Of a DNA stretch of 64,000 bases, positions 1 through 11,017 are shown piece after piece (the first letter of the stretch is position 1; every line of letters begins with the position of its first letter). The translations under genes were made by a program, and so were the position numbers. Source of the stretch: Proteles cristata cristata (Eukaryota > Chordata > Mammalia > Carnivora > Hyaenidae); assembly GCA_017311185.1 (NCBI GenBank), contig JAESUZ010002694.1, positions 1,798,001 to 1,862,000 of the forward strand. The letters run 5' to 3'. Under the pieces are notes generated by a model. The model worked only from the letters and a program-made list of their open reading frames with translations, had not been told where the DNA came from and searched no databases.

Positions 1-664
1 AAAGCTGTTACTCAATTCTCTTAGCAAATAAAGGAATCATCGGCATATTGGTGCTAGCTGAAGCCACAGATGTAGATGACAAGGCCCAGAAATCATGTTC
101 AGAGTGAGAAGAAAGCCAACAATGGGTTCCTGGGGAACCCTCACAGCCTCTTCTCCAATTAAAGGATGGTTCAAAGAAAACGAACCTGAAGAGACAACCT
201 AATCATTAAAATTTAATTGTTCTTAGTTAACATTTTTTATTTTGTGCTTACATGGATGTTCTTGCCAAATTCCTACCTTAAATATTAACTTTCCAGGAAT
301 TATAACATCAGTTGATGCTCCAGAATAATTGAATAAATGATGCCCAATATAAGGCTATGATTGGCTTGCACCATTTCAAAAATACACAAAACACACATGA
401 ACTTATTCAATGATTCATTTTTACTTTGGTCAAGGTGAATGTAAAAACAAATTGAACTTATACTGCTTTTTAATGAAACACCTTTAATGCTAGCGAACGA
501 TGGAGACACAGTAATGAAATAGAATATAAAATGTGTTTTGGCAATGATATTTAAGGAAACAGGTGTGTGACCTGAATAGCTATAGGTGGTCTGTTTTCTG
601 GTTAAGAATTGGTTTGTGCATTTGACCTGAAAGGAAGGTATTAACTCTTTCAAGTCACAGATGA
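1..664. other. unannotated AT-rich DNA
   Basis: No repeat core, RNA gene or splice-bounded frame was recognised here. A 117-codon minus-strand frame (300-653) has no recognisable motif and composition typical of chance frames in AT-rich DNA. Confidence 0.5.
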
Positions 665-775
665 AATCATTCTTTCACTGAACAGACATTTTTTGGGCAT
701 CCACTCTAGGCTCTGCTCTATTCTGAATAGATAAAAACAATAAAAGTTAGTCCCTGAGGCAATGCATATGAAACA
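665..775 (+). repeat. weak old interspersed-repeat fragment
   Basis: The phrase 'ctgaacagacattttttgggcatccactctaggctctgctctattctg' is cut here to its key parts: a target like CATTTATTGAGCACCTACT..GGCTCTGTTCTAGG, followed by an 'aaacaataaaagttagtccctg' segment. This order is typical of ancient L1/MIR-era repeats. Divergence is high and the family is not resolved. Confidence 0.3.
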
Positions 776-1818
776 GACATGAGCAAAATAAGAAATTATG
801 GTAATATATGCTTTTGTGGCAATAGAGAAAAAATTCACAAAATATCCCTTAAGTGTGTCAGAATGGGACAGTCTATTATTTTTTGTAGTCTAGTTATCAC
901 TAAAATAATATTACAACAGAAAGAGGAATCTTTTTCAGGTCAAATAGAAAGACTAGTTCTGCAAATATGTACAGGAAAACTGTCAAGTCACAAACCCAGC
1001 TAAGAAAAAGAATATGTATTTACAGAAGCAAGCTAAAAACAACAAATTTGAAGATGAATATTTATATCTTAAAAGGCAATAAGCCCCCCAGGGACCTCAT
1101 TTAAATCCCTTTGTTCTCTTTGCCCAGCTTTCCCTGTTTCCTCCTCTCCAGTTAGAATTTGAGTTCTAGCAGAGAACTGTTCCAGGACTCCACTTTTTAT
1201 AGATAATGGGCAAAATACATGCAAATGATTAGCCCAATTGACCAGTAAATGAGTAGTCCACGCTGATACACAGACACATGCACATAAACACGTAATATAG
1301 TCAAAGGATTCTGGTGAAGATAAAATAAGATAATGCACATAAAGTACCAAAAATCTATTTAATACAGAGTTTGTATTTGAAATATTAATAGAGAAAAAAA
1401 CTATGTGAGTTTTTTGTGGAAATGGAATTATGCTCATAAATGGATAAAGCAATAACAAGATTTTCCCCATCTACCTTTCATAGTTTTCTTGAACTTATAT
1501 TGACATTGCTGCTGAACACATTTTTTGCCAATCAATAACATTTATTGAGTGCCTATTCTATATTAAGCACCGTACTAGGACACTGTAAAGAGAACACTGT
1601 ATCGATTGACTAGAAATTCAACCAATGTTCTACTCAAGAGATGAGAATTCTACTACTGTAAAAAAAAAAAGCCTACACCATTTCAACAATAATGCTCAAA
1701 AAAGTAAACTAATTTGAAGTAGAGTTTTTATTGAAGACCATTATAAGTGATAGTTAATTACATTACATAGGAAAAATAAAGATACATTTTTATTAACTAC
1801 TATTACTCTGGTGTGTAG
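776..1818. other. unannotated AT-rich DNA with a small repeat scrap
   Basis: Mostly unique sequence. Around 1538-1600 a degraded 'catttattgagtgcctattctat' type motif (old MIR/L1-era signature) is visible. The 133-codon minus-strand frame at 1069-1470 shows no domain signature and I treat it as chance. Confidence 0.4.
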
Positions 1819-3137
1819 CAGTGCTGAAGAAACTAGTTCTTGGGACCCACTTAGACTCTTAAAACTTGTTAAGAACCCCAAGGTCTTTTAGTTCGGTGGA
1901 TTACATTTATTGGTATTTTTAATATTAGAAAAACAAAACTAAGAAAATTTAGAAATATTTCTTTATTAAGTCATTTAAACATAAAAATAACAAACCTATT
2001 ATATAACATAAATTACATATTTTCATGAAAAGAAGAACTATATTTCCAAAATAAAAGTTGGGTGGGAAGAGTGGCATTATTTTATACTACACAAATCTTT
2101 TCAATGTCTGACTTAATAGAAATCATGTAGATTCTCTTATCTGCTTCTACATACAATCTGTTGAAATAAGTTTTGTTTGAAAGAGATGAAGACAATCCAA
2201 TCCCACATAGATATGCAGTTGACAAAGGAAGGAGTATTTTAATAGCCTTTTTATATAATTGTGGATATTCTACTGTGATATTACACCCAAACTCAATAAT
2301 TGGGGATTTCTTTAGTGTTGCAATGTGGAATATAAAACCACATCAGTAAACCTTTCTTACACTGGTTCATTGGGCGATCTAGATTGTCCAAAAGTTGACA
2401 CATTTTATCTAATTATATAGCACCCCCAAAATGGTTATTTGTCAATAACCAGAAATCACATCAGAAAAAGTCATTGAGTACCAGAAAACTATCAAGCTCA
2501 CAGTTACAGAGGTTTTCCGAATTCTGATTTTCACTTGAAAGCTTGAATTTTATCACTGACAACAATACTGTCAGTGATGACAAGCTCGCCTCACTCACGT
2601 TTGAGGAAATACCTCCCAATTTATCTAAGTCTGAATAGTTATAATTTGTTTGTCAAGCTGTTCTCTCCAGTAAAAGTGGCGTTTAATGAAATAGCAGCTA
2701 CTTCAGCTTGCAACTCAGTTCCTTCTCCTCCAAACAACCCTCATCTTTCATTATACAGCAGACAGATTTTATGGGTACATCTCATTTCACCTCACAGAAT
2801 ATATTTTTAAGTGTATCCCCAAGGGTTGAGATTTAACAAAATTATTACTTTTTTACTGCTTAATCGGGAATATTTTTAAGAGACACTGGCTTTTTTTTTT
2901 CTTTCTGTGAGTGTGCCCAGGTGAAGGACACAGTGCTTACCAGTGGATTTTGAAGCCATTGCCTCGATTCACACTAAAGCTCCAGCATGAATCCACCATT
3001 GCTTCTCCAGCAGCTAGGTAATTCAACACAGTGAACAAAACAAATAACACCTTGAATTCATATGAAAATCTTTTCAACCTCTCTTAGGGTCTCAGGGATG
3101 CCCAGGGGTTTAAGGATCTTATTTTGAGAATGTTTTG
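1819..3137. mobile_element. degraded hAT-type DNA transposon remnant
   Basis: The left end has a CAGnG-type terminus (cagtgctgaa at 1819), then 'gggacccacttagactctta' and 'aagaaccccaaggtctttta'. The right end has 'gggtctcagggatgcccagg' (from about 3089) and 'attttgagaatgttttg'. These resemble the two ends of an ancient mammalian hAT element whose consensus ends read like 'gttctcaaa..ggaccc' and 'gggacccccagggg..ttgagaacc'. The interior has many stops and no usable transposase. The 8-bp target duplication cannot be read with confidence. Subfamily is not assigned. Confidence 0.55.
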
Positions 3138-4109
3138 TCTTCAGGGTTAGGTTTTTGCTATTAAATAACTAAAACATTGCTGTTACCCAGCAAATACTCA
3201 CTCTCAAATACTCTCTGTCTGATTTCAGCATAAAGTAGGTATTATACTATGTTGAACAAATATATCCCGTGGATCTTATTACAGTTAAAGGATAGGTTGT
3301 GAAAATGTCTTCATTCATATTTTAAATTATCATCTATTTTTTTCATAAACTTTATGCAGTCTTTCTCAAAAATTAAGGCATTGTATTAAATTAACAAGAT
3401 ATTTCTAGAATATTAATAAAGTAATTTTATAAAGAGAAAATTCTGCATTTGATAACATAAAAATGTAATTTAATATCTAATATAGTGCCTTGAATCTGAA
3501 TTTAAACATCACACTATTGTTATCAGTCTGTCAAATTTTCCTGGGTTTCTTTTAAGCTATAAAATATCTATCTATATCTAATAACTGAACAAAAAAGATA
3601 TATATGGTATGCTTAGAGTTTTTCAACTGTTATATTTTTTCTATTAATGTGGCCATCTAGGAATAACTTAATTATATTAATTGGTGACAAGTTTACATTT
3701 AAAACAAAATTTAGAAATTTAGATTCAAGAGTCTACATTATATAGAAAATGATTCCTAACAGAACATTGTTAGAAACTGTACTATTCTGTGCAGATAAAG
3801 CTAAAATTTCTATATTACGGTAGTCAACATCATATTTTTACATCTTACTCTATAGTAAGTAACATGAAAATAAAATCTATATAAAAATAAACCTGTAAGA
3901 ACCCCTTTATTTACACTGATCTTTTTATATAATTTAGTGTGGGGAGGGGGGGCGGGAAATGAGTTAAAACCTAATAGGAGTGTATGTGTTTGTAAAAATT
4001 ATAGATCCTCTCTACCACCAGAAGACTTCATATTTTTGCAATTAAGTTCCTGGCCGTTACTCATCAAAATGGGGCCTAAATAAATACATGCTAAAATAAA
4101 GAGAACAGG
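3138..4109. other. unannotated AT-rich DNA
   Basis: No repeat or gene recognised, apart from a short G-rich run at 3941-3957 listed separately. Confidence 0.45.
3941..3957 (+). repeat. G-rich run with quadruplex pattern
   Basis: The sequence ggggaggggggggcggg contains four runs of at least three G separated by single bases, so it fits a short-loop G-quadruplex motif. It stands alone in an AT-rich stretch. Any function is inference. Confidence 0.5.
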
Positions 4110-4120
4110 AATAAGGAGAA

Positions 4121-4337
4121 CTGGGTGGCTCAGTTGGTTGAGCGGCCGACTCTTGATTCCGGCTCAGGTCATAGTCTCACATTTCATGGGTCTGAACTCC
4201 ACATGGGGCTCTGTGCTGACAGCACAAGTCCTGCTTAGGATTTTCTCTCACTCCCTCTCTCTCTCTGCCCCTCCTCTGCTCATGTTCTCTCTATCTCTCA
4301 AAAATAAACAGACATTTAAAAACTACTTTAAAAATAA
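4121..4337 (+). mobile_element. CAN SINE (SINEC_Fc-like), older copy
   Basis: The tRNA-derived head (ctgggtggctcagttggttg, then CTTGATTCC), the CT-rich middle and the A-rich tail are all present. It is flanked by an exact 11-bp target duplication, aataaggagaa, at 4110-4120 and 4338-4348. A spurious 79-codon frame runs through it. Confidence 0.93.
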
Positions 4338-4348
4338 AATAAGGAGAA

Positions 4349-5242
4349 TATTAGTTAAAATCATAGAGCATGGGTGAGCTCCAGGGGGTTTAGAGCCCTA
4401 AAATTGTATGCAAAGTATATCATATCCTTGGACTGTTTTTCTAAGAAGAGTTTCCAAAGCTTTTGCCATGGAGTTCAAGGCAGTCAAAATCTAAGAATCA
4501 CTGAATCTGTGTTTTAGTTAGAGTGGAGTCATTCTATAAAATATGAACTGGGTAAATCATGTAATGCCTCAGGCCCATACTTGATAACTAAAGTGAACGA
4601 AAGGTTGTGGATATGAACCATGCATACCTAACTGCCTCCTAACCATTAACTAGGGAGTTTTGCTTATAATTTTTCTGTAATCTCCTTAAATTGGCTTTGT
4701 GTTCTACATTATGATAATAAGAGTTTTATTAAGAAGCAGTTATTAAAAAATATCTGCATCTAAAATCTAAACAAAAAAATGGGCATAAATTGTTTATGAA
4801 AACATTTAAATACTAGATAAATATAAGGAGACTTTATTACCAGTTATGTAGTATCAGCAGATAGTTAAATAGGTTTATTATCATCTAAGCTTCTCAGCAT
4901 TCTTTAGGAAGTGTGGCTCATAGCTAGTAAGAATACTTCCACTTCTCAGTAGATCTGCGGTTTGAAAGCATCTTTGCAAGGTTCAAAATCAGTGATGTTT
5001 CAGTGTCATTTAGAGACTGATAGGATTCTGGGCTCCATGTCTTATGTCACCAAGTTATGAATTTGTATTGTAATAACACATGTTTATTTTTCTTTTTCTT
5101 AGAATTTATAATTTTGGAAAGAAAAAGAATTCTCAATCTCAGTTTGTGCCTTCATTTAATATGCCACCACAAATACACTCATTCATAATGCACACACGCA
5201 TATTCAGATTATTCAATACTATATCATTTTCCCTTGTTATAT
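4349..5242. other. unannotated DNA with possible MIR scrap
   Basis: At about 4548-4600, 'gggtaaatcatgtaatgcct' followed by 'caggcccatacttgataact' resembles the conserved MIR core order (..aaatcacttaacctct..cagtttcctcatct..). Confidence in that fragment is low. Nothing else was recognised. Confidence 0.35.
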
Positions 5243-5297
5243 TAAAATATTCTCCTCCTGTGCTTTGGCAGCACATAGACTAAAATATTCTCCTCCT
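5243..5297 (+). pseudogene. possible U6 snRNA 5'-fragment micro-insertion with target duplication
   Basis: A 17-bp direct repeat, taaaatattctcctcct, occurs at 5243-5259 and 5281-5297. Between them lie 21 bases (gtgctttggcagcacatagac) that align with the first 26 or so bases of U6 snRNA, with one 4-base gap and two substitutions, one of them C to T at a CpG. Bases TAAAAT of the second repeat also continue the U6 match. It could be a severely truncated U6 retro-insertion or template-switch event. The segment is very short, so coincidence is possible. Confidence 0.4.
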
Positions 5298-5603
5298 ATA
5301 ATTTTTTTCTGGTTAAGGTTTCCTTTCCCCAATTTGAAGTGATTTTTGCATTTCCAGATTTTACAAATACAGAAATATCCATAAGATGGTGCTGTATCTT
5401 TAATTTGGTCAGATACTTGAATGCTAGAATACATCTATTACAAATGTGGTTAGAAGACTAGGTTAGAGTTTAACTTTTAATAAGTTTTATACTATAGAGA
5501 TGTCATTAGTGTTACCAGACTCTTTACATAACGTATTTTTTGTATATCACACACTTGCTAAAATGTCTCTGCCCAAGAGACAATCACCAAGCATAGGTGA
5601 AAA
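5298..5603. other. unannotated AT-rich DNA
   Basis: No repeat or gene was recognised in this interval. Confidence 0.45.
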
Positions 5604-5619
5604 AAATAATTGAAATTAT

Positions 5620-5829
5620 GGGGTGCCTGGGTGGCTCAGTCGGTTGTGTCTGACTTTGGCTCAGGTCATGATCTCACAGTTCGTGGGTTCGAGCCGTGCT
5701 AAGGGCTCTGTGCTGACAGCTCAGAGCATGGAGCCTGCTTTGGATTCTTTATCTCCTTCTCTCTGACCCTCCCCTGCTCACGCTGCCTCTCTGTCTCTCA
5801 GAAATAAATAAAACATTAAAATTTTTTTT
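5620..5829 (+). mobile_element. CAN SINE (SINEC_Fc), type 2, full length
   Basis: It starts ggggtgcctgggtggctcag and has a good A box (TGGCTCAGTCGG) and B box (GGTTCGAGCC), the GCTGACAGCTCAGAGC body and an A-rich tail. An exact 16-bp target duplication, aaataattgaaattat, lies at 5604-5619 and 5830-5845. A small deletion removes part of the segment after the A box (cggttgtgtctgac). Confidence 0.96.
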
Positions 5830-5845
5830 AAATAATTGAAATTAT

Positions 5846-6883
5846 AATTTCAGCTGATATTTTCTAAAGAACAGCCACTTTGCACATACCATATTAGACT
5901 AATGAAGCAGTTGAGTTATGTACCAAGGTTAGCAATAGTCTCTGAGAGTCCTCTGAAACATCCAGTGGAAATTAGAAATGACATCACATGCAAGCACTTC
6001 CTTTCGATTGTTGAAGGACTATAGAGGAGCTAACTCAACAATTTTCTCTATTGAGATTATTTACCCAGTGAGGGAAAGATCAGTTATGATGTGCTAGTTA
6101 TAATAATGTATTTCTGATTTCAGGTGATGCAGTCAGGAGAAGTAATATTGTATATCCTATCTAATTATCACTCAGAAACAGATTTAATAAACAGAGTACT
6201 CAAAATTGGTTACAAGATCCTTTACTTTTAAGATAAACAATCTTATGTCGAATGAATAGAAACCATTGTAGGGGAGGTAACAAGAAAAAGTGTGTTCCTA
6301 AAAGAAAATATTTGAAGTCCTTAAGGGCAGTAATATCTTTATAGGTGCATCCAAGGCAGGAACCAAGTCCCCGTCACATAACTCCAAGAAAATATTACTG
6401 CTATAATTTGGGGATATGTTTAATTTTATTGATTGGTTTTGCCATCAATTGCTCAGATTTTTTTCTCCCTTTGAACAGTGCCATCTTCTGAATGACACCG
6501 TCATTGCACCTCTTTTTCCAATATGATGCTTTAGTTTTTCAGAAAACTTTGAATAGATTAGTTGTCATTATGACGTGCTGTATTAGTGAACCTGAGACAG
6601 CATGAGACAGGCAGATGTGAAGTACTCTGGCAGAGGGATGAGCGAAGCAGGTGGTGCTTGAGCAGAGATCGTAAGGATATGCGTGAGTTAGAAAGGGCCT
6701 TTCCTAATATTCCTGGGATTTGCTTCAGAATTGTCTGGGCTGGAGGAGAGGTGGGTGGTACCATCGATGAAATAAGATTAGAAATATATTGTTAGTATAT
6801 ATATGTTTGATCATTTCAATAATAAGTATGTGGATATCTATATGTTATGGATATATATAGAGAGAGATATATTAGTATTTCAG
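5846..6883. other. unannotated DNA
   Basis: No recognised element. An interval near 6560-6780 is slightly less AT-rich and has overlapping 68-69-codon frames on both strands with no motif. A short TA/GA-rich run lies at about 6795-6872. Confidence 0.4.
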
Positions 6884-7310
6884 GCAGAAGGGGGGACATA
6901 TTTGAAGGCACTGAAACAAGAAGGAGTTTGGTTTGTTCTCAGTCCCTGAAAGGCCAGAGTGACTGGAATACCCAGAACGGAAGCCAGACAGCCCAGGCCC
7001 TGTGGACCATTCCAAAGGTTTAGGCCTTTACCCTAATAGCACTGATGGTGTTAGGCATCAGAATTATAGTCACAGATTTTGTTTTTTATAATAAAAATCA
7101 CTCAGTTTGCACTGTAGAGATTACAAGAGGGCAAGAATAGGTGAAGGCAGTGAAAACAGAAGAAAAGAAATAATTGAAAAGAAATATAGGAGCTGCAACT
7201 GAAGTAACCAGATGAAAAAAATAGATATTAGACAAAATGACAGGGAAGATGTTAAGGCCTCCTAAATTTTTGAGTTTGTACAATATCAAACTCGAGAAAT
7301 TCTTTTAATT
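6884..7310 (+). repeat. ancient interspersed repeat, family unresolved
   Basis: The ordered motifs 'gaaggcactgaaacaagaag', 'ctgaaaggccagagtgactg', 'gcccaggccctgtggacc' and 'aaaaatcactcagtttgcac' match a widely dispersed old mammalian repeat that I recognise by its phrase order but cannot name. It contains no open frame of interest. The next SINE lies immediately downstream. Confidence 0.4.
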
Positions 7311-7323
7311 AAGAAAATTGTTG

Positions 7324-7566
7324 AGGAGACTAGGTGGCTAAGTCAGTTAAGCATCCGACTTCAGCTCAGGTCATGATCTCCAGTCTGTGAATTCAAGCCT
7401 CCCATTTGGCTCTGTGCTGAGAGCTTAGAGCCTGGATCCTGCTTCGGATTCTGTCTCCCTCTCTGTTGTCCCTCCCTGGCTCATGCTCTCTCTCTCTCTC
7501 TCTCTTTTGCTCTCACTCTCGCTCTTGCTCTCTCTGACTCTCTTAAAGATAAATAAAAATTTAAGA
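7324..7566 (+). mobile_element. CAN SINE, type 2 with expanded CT tract
   Basis: The diverged head (gactaggtggctaagtcagttaagcatccg) is recognisable, as is the gctctgtgctgagagcttagagcctgg body. The pyrimidine tract is expanded (about 7477-7545, CTCTCT with CTTTTG interruptions) before aagataaataaaaattt. The target duplication is only approximate. Confidence 0.88.
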
Positions 7567-7662
7567 AATCATTTTTTATCAGATTTAAAAAAATTTTTAT
7601 TAAACATGTGGTCTTTGAATAGATAAAACAGATTCTTAAGCAACAATACGAAGGATTCATTT

Positions 7663-7882
7663 TTTTTTAATGTTTTTTATTTATTTCTAGGAGAGAGAGA
7701 GAGAGAAAGACAGCGTGAGCAGGGGAGGGTCAGAGAGAGAGGGAGTCACAGACTGAAAAAGGCTCCAGGCTCTGAACTGGCAGCCAGCACAGAGCGCGAC
7801 ACGGGGCTCGAACCCACGAACCGCGAGATCATGACCTAAGCGAAAGTCGGACGCTTAACCGACTAAGCCACCCAGGCGCCCC
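7663..7882 (-). mobile_element. CAN SINE (SINEC_Fc), type 1, young
   Basis: A near-consensus reverse-strand copy from the tail (tttatttatttctag) to the head (ggcgcccc). The 14-bp target duplication acgaaggattcatt is exact at 7649-7662 and 7883-7896. With the plus-strand SINE at 7324-7566 it forms an inverted pair about 100 bp apart. Confidence 0.97.
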
Positions 7883-7896
7883 ACGAAGGATTCATT

Positions 7897-8985
7897 ATAA
7901 TGAAAATTTACAGCAAGAATAATGAGATTGATCTTTTCTTTTTTGTCTTTCAATTCTAGGTTTAGTCTATAACTGTTAACATACTACTGATACTGATAGA
8001 TTAATTACATTCCTAACACATATTAATCATCAAAAATGATTCAGGATTAGGAGTAGCTATTAAAAGATTTTTAACTGGGACAAGTTTCATTCGAAACCCT
8101 CACTGGAGAGTATCTCACAGGATGAAGCACTCACTACAATGGAGGATACTTAAGCAAAATTTATGGCTTCCAGATTGTTAATCAGTTTCATGGCGATGAT
8201 ACAGTACTGTTCAAATATCCTGTTAAATATTTTAACAGGAAAGTTTGGAGCTGATGTAACCCTTTATCCACATGACCAAAAATTTTCTTGGGAAATCACT
8301 GGAAAAGTTTTGGGATAAAAAGGCAGCCTGTGTTATAATAGAAAATAGAGCAAGTTAAATAACATCTCTAATCCTTGAATCTTTCTGTGAGTTGATGTGG
8401 GGAACAAACTGCTCATCTAACCCAACCCAAACCAACCATTTCCCGGACCTGAATCCTAAAGTGATTTAAATGCAAATGTCATAAACCGAGATGTCTCATT
8501 TGGCTAGATCTTCCTTTATGGCAAACAGAAAGAAAACAAGATAAATGAAAATTTTCTGTCATAGTGACCCAACTTTCAAACCCAGAGGCTCATTTGGCTG
8601 TTTTCTGAATTTCTGTATTTTATAAATAAATTTTTCTTTTTTAAGTGGCAGAACAAATATTAAATTCAAACATTTTCCCACTAACAAAACAATCTTGAGG
8701 CAGAACGCATCGTAGTATAAGACTGCAATAACATTCTCACTTAATGTAAGGATGTACAGAGCATTAGTTTGGGTGCCTTTAGTTGAGTGGTGGAGACAGG
8801 AAATGAACACCCCCTATAGAGTAGATCCCACACAAATCTGCTCTAAAAGGAGGGACTTCCTAGACTTCCTCCACTCTTGTCAAGAACAGAAATTACTCCC
8901 CTAATGATAGACATACATTGTGTTTCTGTCATTTACATTTACAAACTGAGAATACTATTTGAAAAAAATTCGCTTCAATTTCTCT
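7897..8985. other. unannotated AT-rich DNA
   Basis: No repeat or gene recognised. An 83-codon minus-strand frame at 8559-8810 has no motif. Confidence 0.45.
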
Positions 8986-9230
8986 TAACATATATTGACT
9001 GAGCACCTGTTGCACACCAAGGGCTATTCTAGGCACTGAGAAACAGCAGGAAAAAAAATAGAAGAAAAACAAGCATTTCCATAACACTTTTTACCACACT
9101 TGAGGAGGTCTGATAACTATTTCTGCATTTTTCTTTTCACCATAATCTTATAAGGAAGGCACAGAGAGATTAAATAACTTGCCAAGGTTTAGTTCTTTAA
9201 TCGATAAAATATTCTTTTAATTCCAGACTC
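8986..9230 (-). repeat. MIR (tRNA-type ancient SINE), degraded
   Basis: The plus strand reads like the reverse complement of a MIR: 'tattgactgagcacctgttg', 'ggctattctaggcactgag', later 'cataatcttataaggaaggc' and 'cacagagagattaaataact' followed by 'tgccaagg'. Part of the left end could be a separate old fragment. Heavy divergence fits its age. Confidence 0.55.
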
Positions 9231-9364
9231 ATAACTTCCTCCTGATTATCTTTCAGGCTCCAACTGTTATTTTACCTAGATATCTGAAAATAACTGAATG
9301 AGTGGCAATGTGGGTTAGACTCTGTAGTCATGTTGTCAGAGTTCAAATTCTTTCTGATACTTGG

Positions 9365-9815
9365 GTGGCTACATAATAAAATCACCCTAAAACTCGGTGG
9401 AATAAACAATAATCAACTATTCTTTCTCACTTGTCTGTGGGTTACTTGCTCCAGACTGGGCTGTGCTCTAAATTATAGGTCAATACCAGAACTGCTCCAC
9501 CTGGCCTTCATCCTCTGCACCAGTAGACCAAGTCAGGCATGTTCATTTCACTGTGGTGGCCAAGCGGTTAGAGGAGAAACCATCCCTACGTGCATATTTT
9601 AAGCCTCTACGTGTGTTATACTTGTTAGCATCCCATTGACTAAAGCAAATCACATGGCCAAACCCAAAGTCTTTCTAAGTAAAGGATCAGGGAAGTACAC
9701 TCTGTCCCCTATAAGCCCAAGCCAGTCAAATGACCAAACAAAGCATAGTAGGGTGGGGAAGTAAAGGTGGGGGAGAGTGAATTTTTTAAAGCAATCTTTT
9801 AATCTACCATGGTAG
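9365..9815 (+). repeat. ancient LTR-like interspersed repeat (same family as 52330-52570)
   Basis: Ordered phrases 'ataataaaatcaccctaaaa', 'ctcggtggaataaacaata', 'tctgtgggttacttgctcc', 'aaagcaaatcacatggcc' and 'tttaatctaccatgg' follow a known mammalian repeat layout: a Tyr/His-rich-looking start, a 'kept from the second copy' middle and a CCA end. I cannot assign a family name. A 90-codon frame inside it (9330-9602) is chance. Confidence 0.45.
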
Positions 9816-9850
9816 CCTTAATATCTGTTTCATCAGCTTCTCTCTATGTA

Positions 9851-9945
9851 AACCTCTTAAGGTTGCTGTGAGAATTCAACATAACACTTAGGATGTTTGT
9901 CCCATAGTGAATGACGGGTAAATAGCAGGCACTACTATTTCTGTG
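9851..9945 (+). repeat. MIR 3' half, degraded
   Basis: 'cttaaggttgctgtgagaat' then 'tcaacataacacttaggatg' and 'gcaggcactactattt' follow the MIR order (..gggttgttgtgaggattaaatgag..gcactta..). It is short and diverged. Confidence 0.5.
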
Positions 9946-10424
9946 TGTCTCTGCTCGTTTAATGAAATCTCCGCCTCCTGGCTTCTCCTACACATCTTGT
10001 TTCCTCTCATGCCCATTCCTTTTTTCCAAAGAAGCACACTTGTTTGGCACAAGACAATAGGTTTACACAAGTGAAGCTAATTCTAGTGGCCATATCAATA
10101 TAAATGACTCATCTGTAGGGAAGACATCCAGGTTACTTCTTACTTAAGGCACATCTCCTCATTGAGCTTTTTGGTCCATATGAAATTGCTAGCACCCAAA
10201 ATACACATTAATGAAGTAAATCTCCTCATTTATTTTTTTTCTAAATTTTCTGTTTTGAATGTATTTCCTTTGCAAAAAAAGACAAAAGGAATTATGATGA
10301 AGATAATTCAAGTGACACCACCTCTTGTGAAGTCCTCTCCAACTTGTCTTTCTTCCTCTATGACTATCTATACATATCTTGAACTTCCTCTCCCTCCACC
10401 CCTCCCCCACCAATGCTCTGTGTC
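9946..10424. other. unannotated DNA
   Basis: Nothing recognised. Overlapping frames on both strands at 10162-10413 have no motif and run into the SINE downstream. Confidence 0.4.
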
Positions 10425-10624
10425 TTTTATATTTGGGAGAGAGAGAAAGAGACAGAGCATTGGTGAGGGAGGGGCAGAGAGAGAGGGAGACAGAGAATCT
10501 GAAGCAGGCTCAAGGCTCTAAGCTGTCATCACAGAGCCAGATGGAGGGCTCGGACTCACAAACTGTGACATTATGACCTGAGCTGAAATCAGACACTCAA
10601 CCAACTGAGCCACCCACGTGCTCC
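10425..10624 (-). mobile_element. CAN SINE, type 2, diverged
   Basis: A reverse-strand copy with a GA-rich middle (agagagagggagacagagaatctgaagc), 'gctctaagctgtcatcacag' and head complement 'ccaactgagccaccca'. Its 5' end (gtgctcc) abuts the next SINE's flank by 13 bp. Confidence 0.9.
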
Positions 10625-10637
10625 TGTCAATATACAT

Positions 10638-10792
10638 AATGTTTATTTCTTTTTGAAAGAGAGAAAGAGGATCTGAAGCAGATTCCATGATGACCATAGA
10701 GAGCCTGCTGTGGAGCTTGAACTCACCAACTGTGAGATCATGACCTGAGCTGTAGTCAGACACTTAGTGAACTGAGCCACCCAGGTAGCCCC
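10638..10792 (-). mobile_element. CAN SINE, internally deleted copy
   Basis: The head half is clear ('gtgagatcatgacctgagct', 'actgagccacccaggtagcc'), but the GA-rich middle and part of the body are missing, leaving about 155 bp. An approximate 10-bp target duplication gtcaatatac (10626-10635) / gccagtatat (10793-10802) flanks it. Confidence 0.85.
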
Positions 10793-11017
10793 GCCAGTAT
10801 ATTCTCCTCAACTTTTACTATAGCAGCAACTGGATTGTATGTGATTTTTTTTTACTCTTGTCTCATGAAGTGAAATCTTCAGGAAACAGTTTCTTATTCT
10901 TTTCTCTTTCCTAACACACTACATGACGCAAGGTAGATGATCAATTATACTTATTGAATAGAATAAGGGATAGGACAGAAATGGAACCTAGCAAACGATC
11001 ACTGAATTTGATTTCTT

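Noticed and set aside
1069..1470. 133-codon minus-strand frame
   Set aside because: No motif, and a cysteine-valine run (CACVCVS) comes from a TG-rich patch. Compatible with chance in 64 kb read in six frames.
4138..4377. Many 60-100-codon frames beginning or passing through SINE heads (e.g. also 20887-21069, 40793-40981, 49791-49973)
   Set aside because: They share the same residues (such as SAQV..SQFMGSSP) because they are translations of the same SINE.
5620..5720. Possible tRNA gene (good A and B boxes)
   Set aside because: These boxes belong to SINE heads derived from tRNA-Lys; the cloverleaf is not preserved and a CT-rich body and A-tail follow.
10162..10763. Cluster of frames on both strands
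   Set aside because: They run into two antisense CAN SINEs, whose GA/CT tracts keep frames open.
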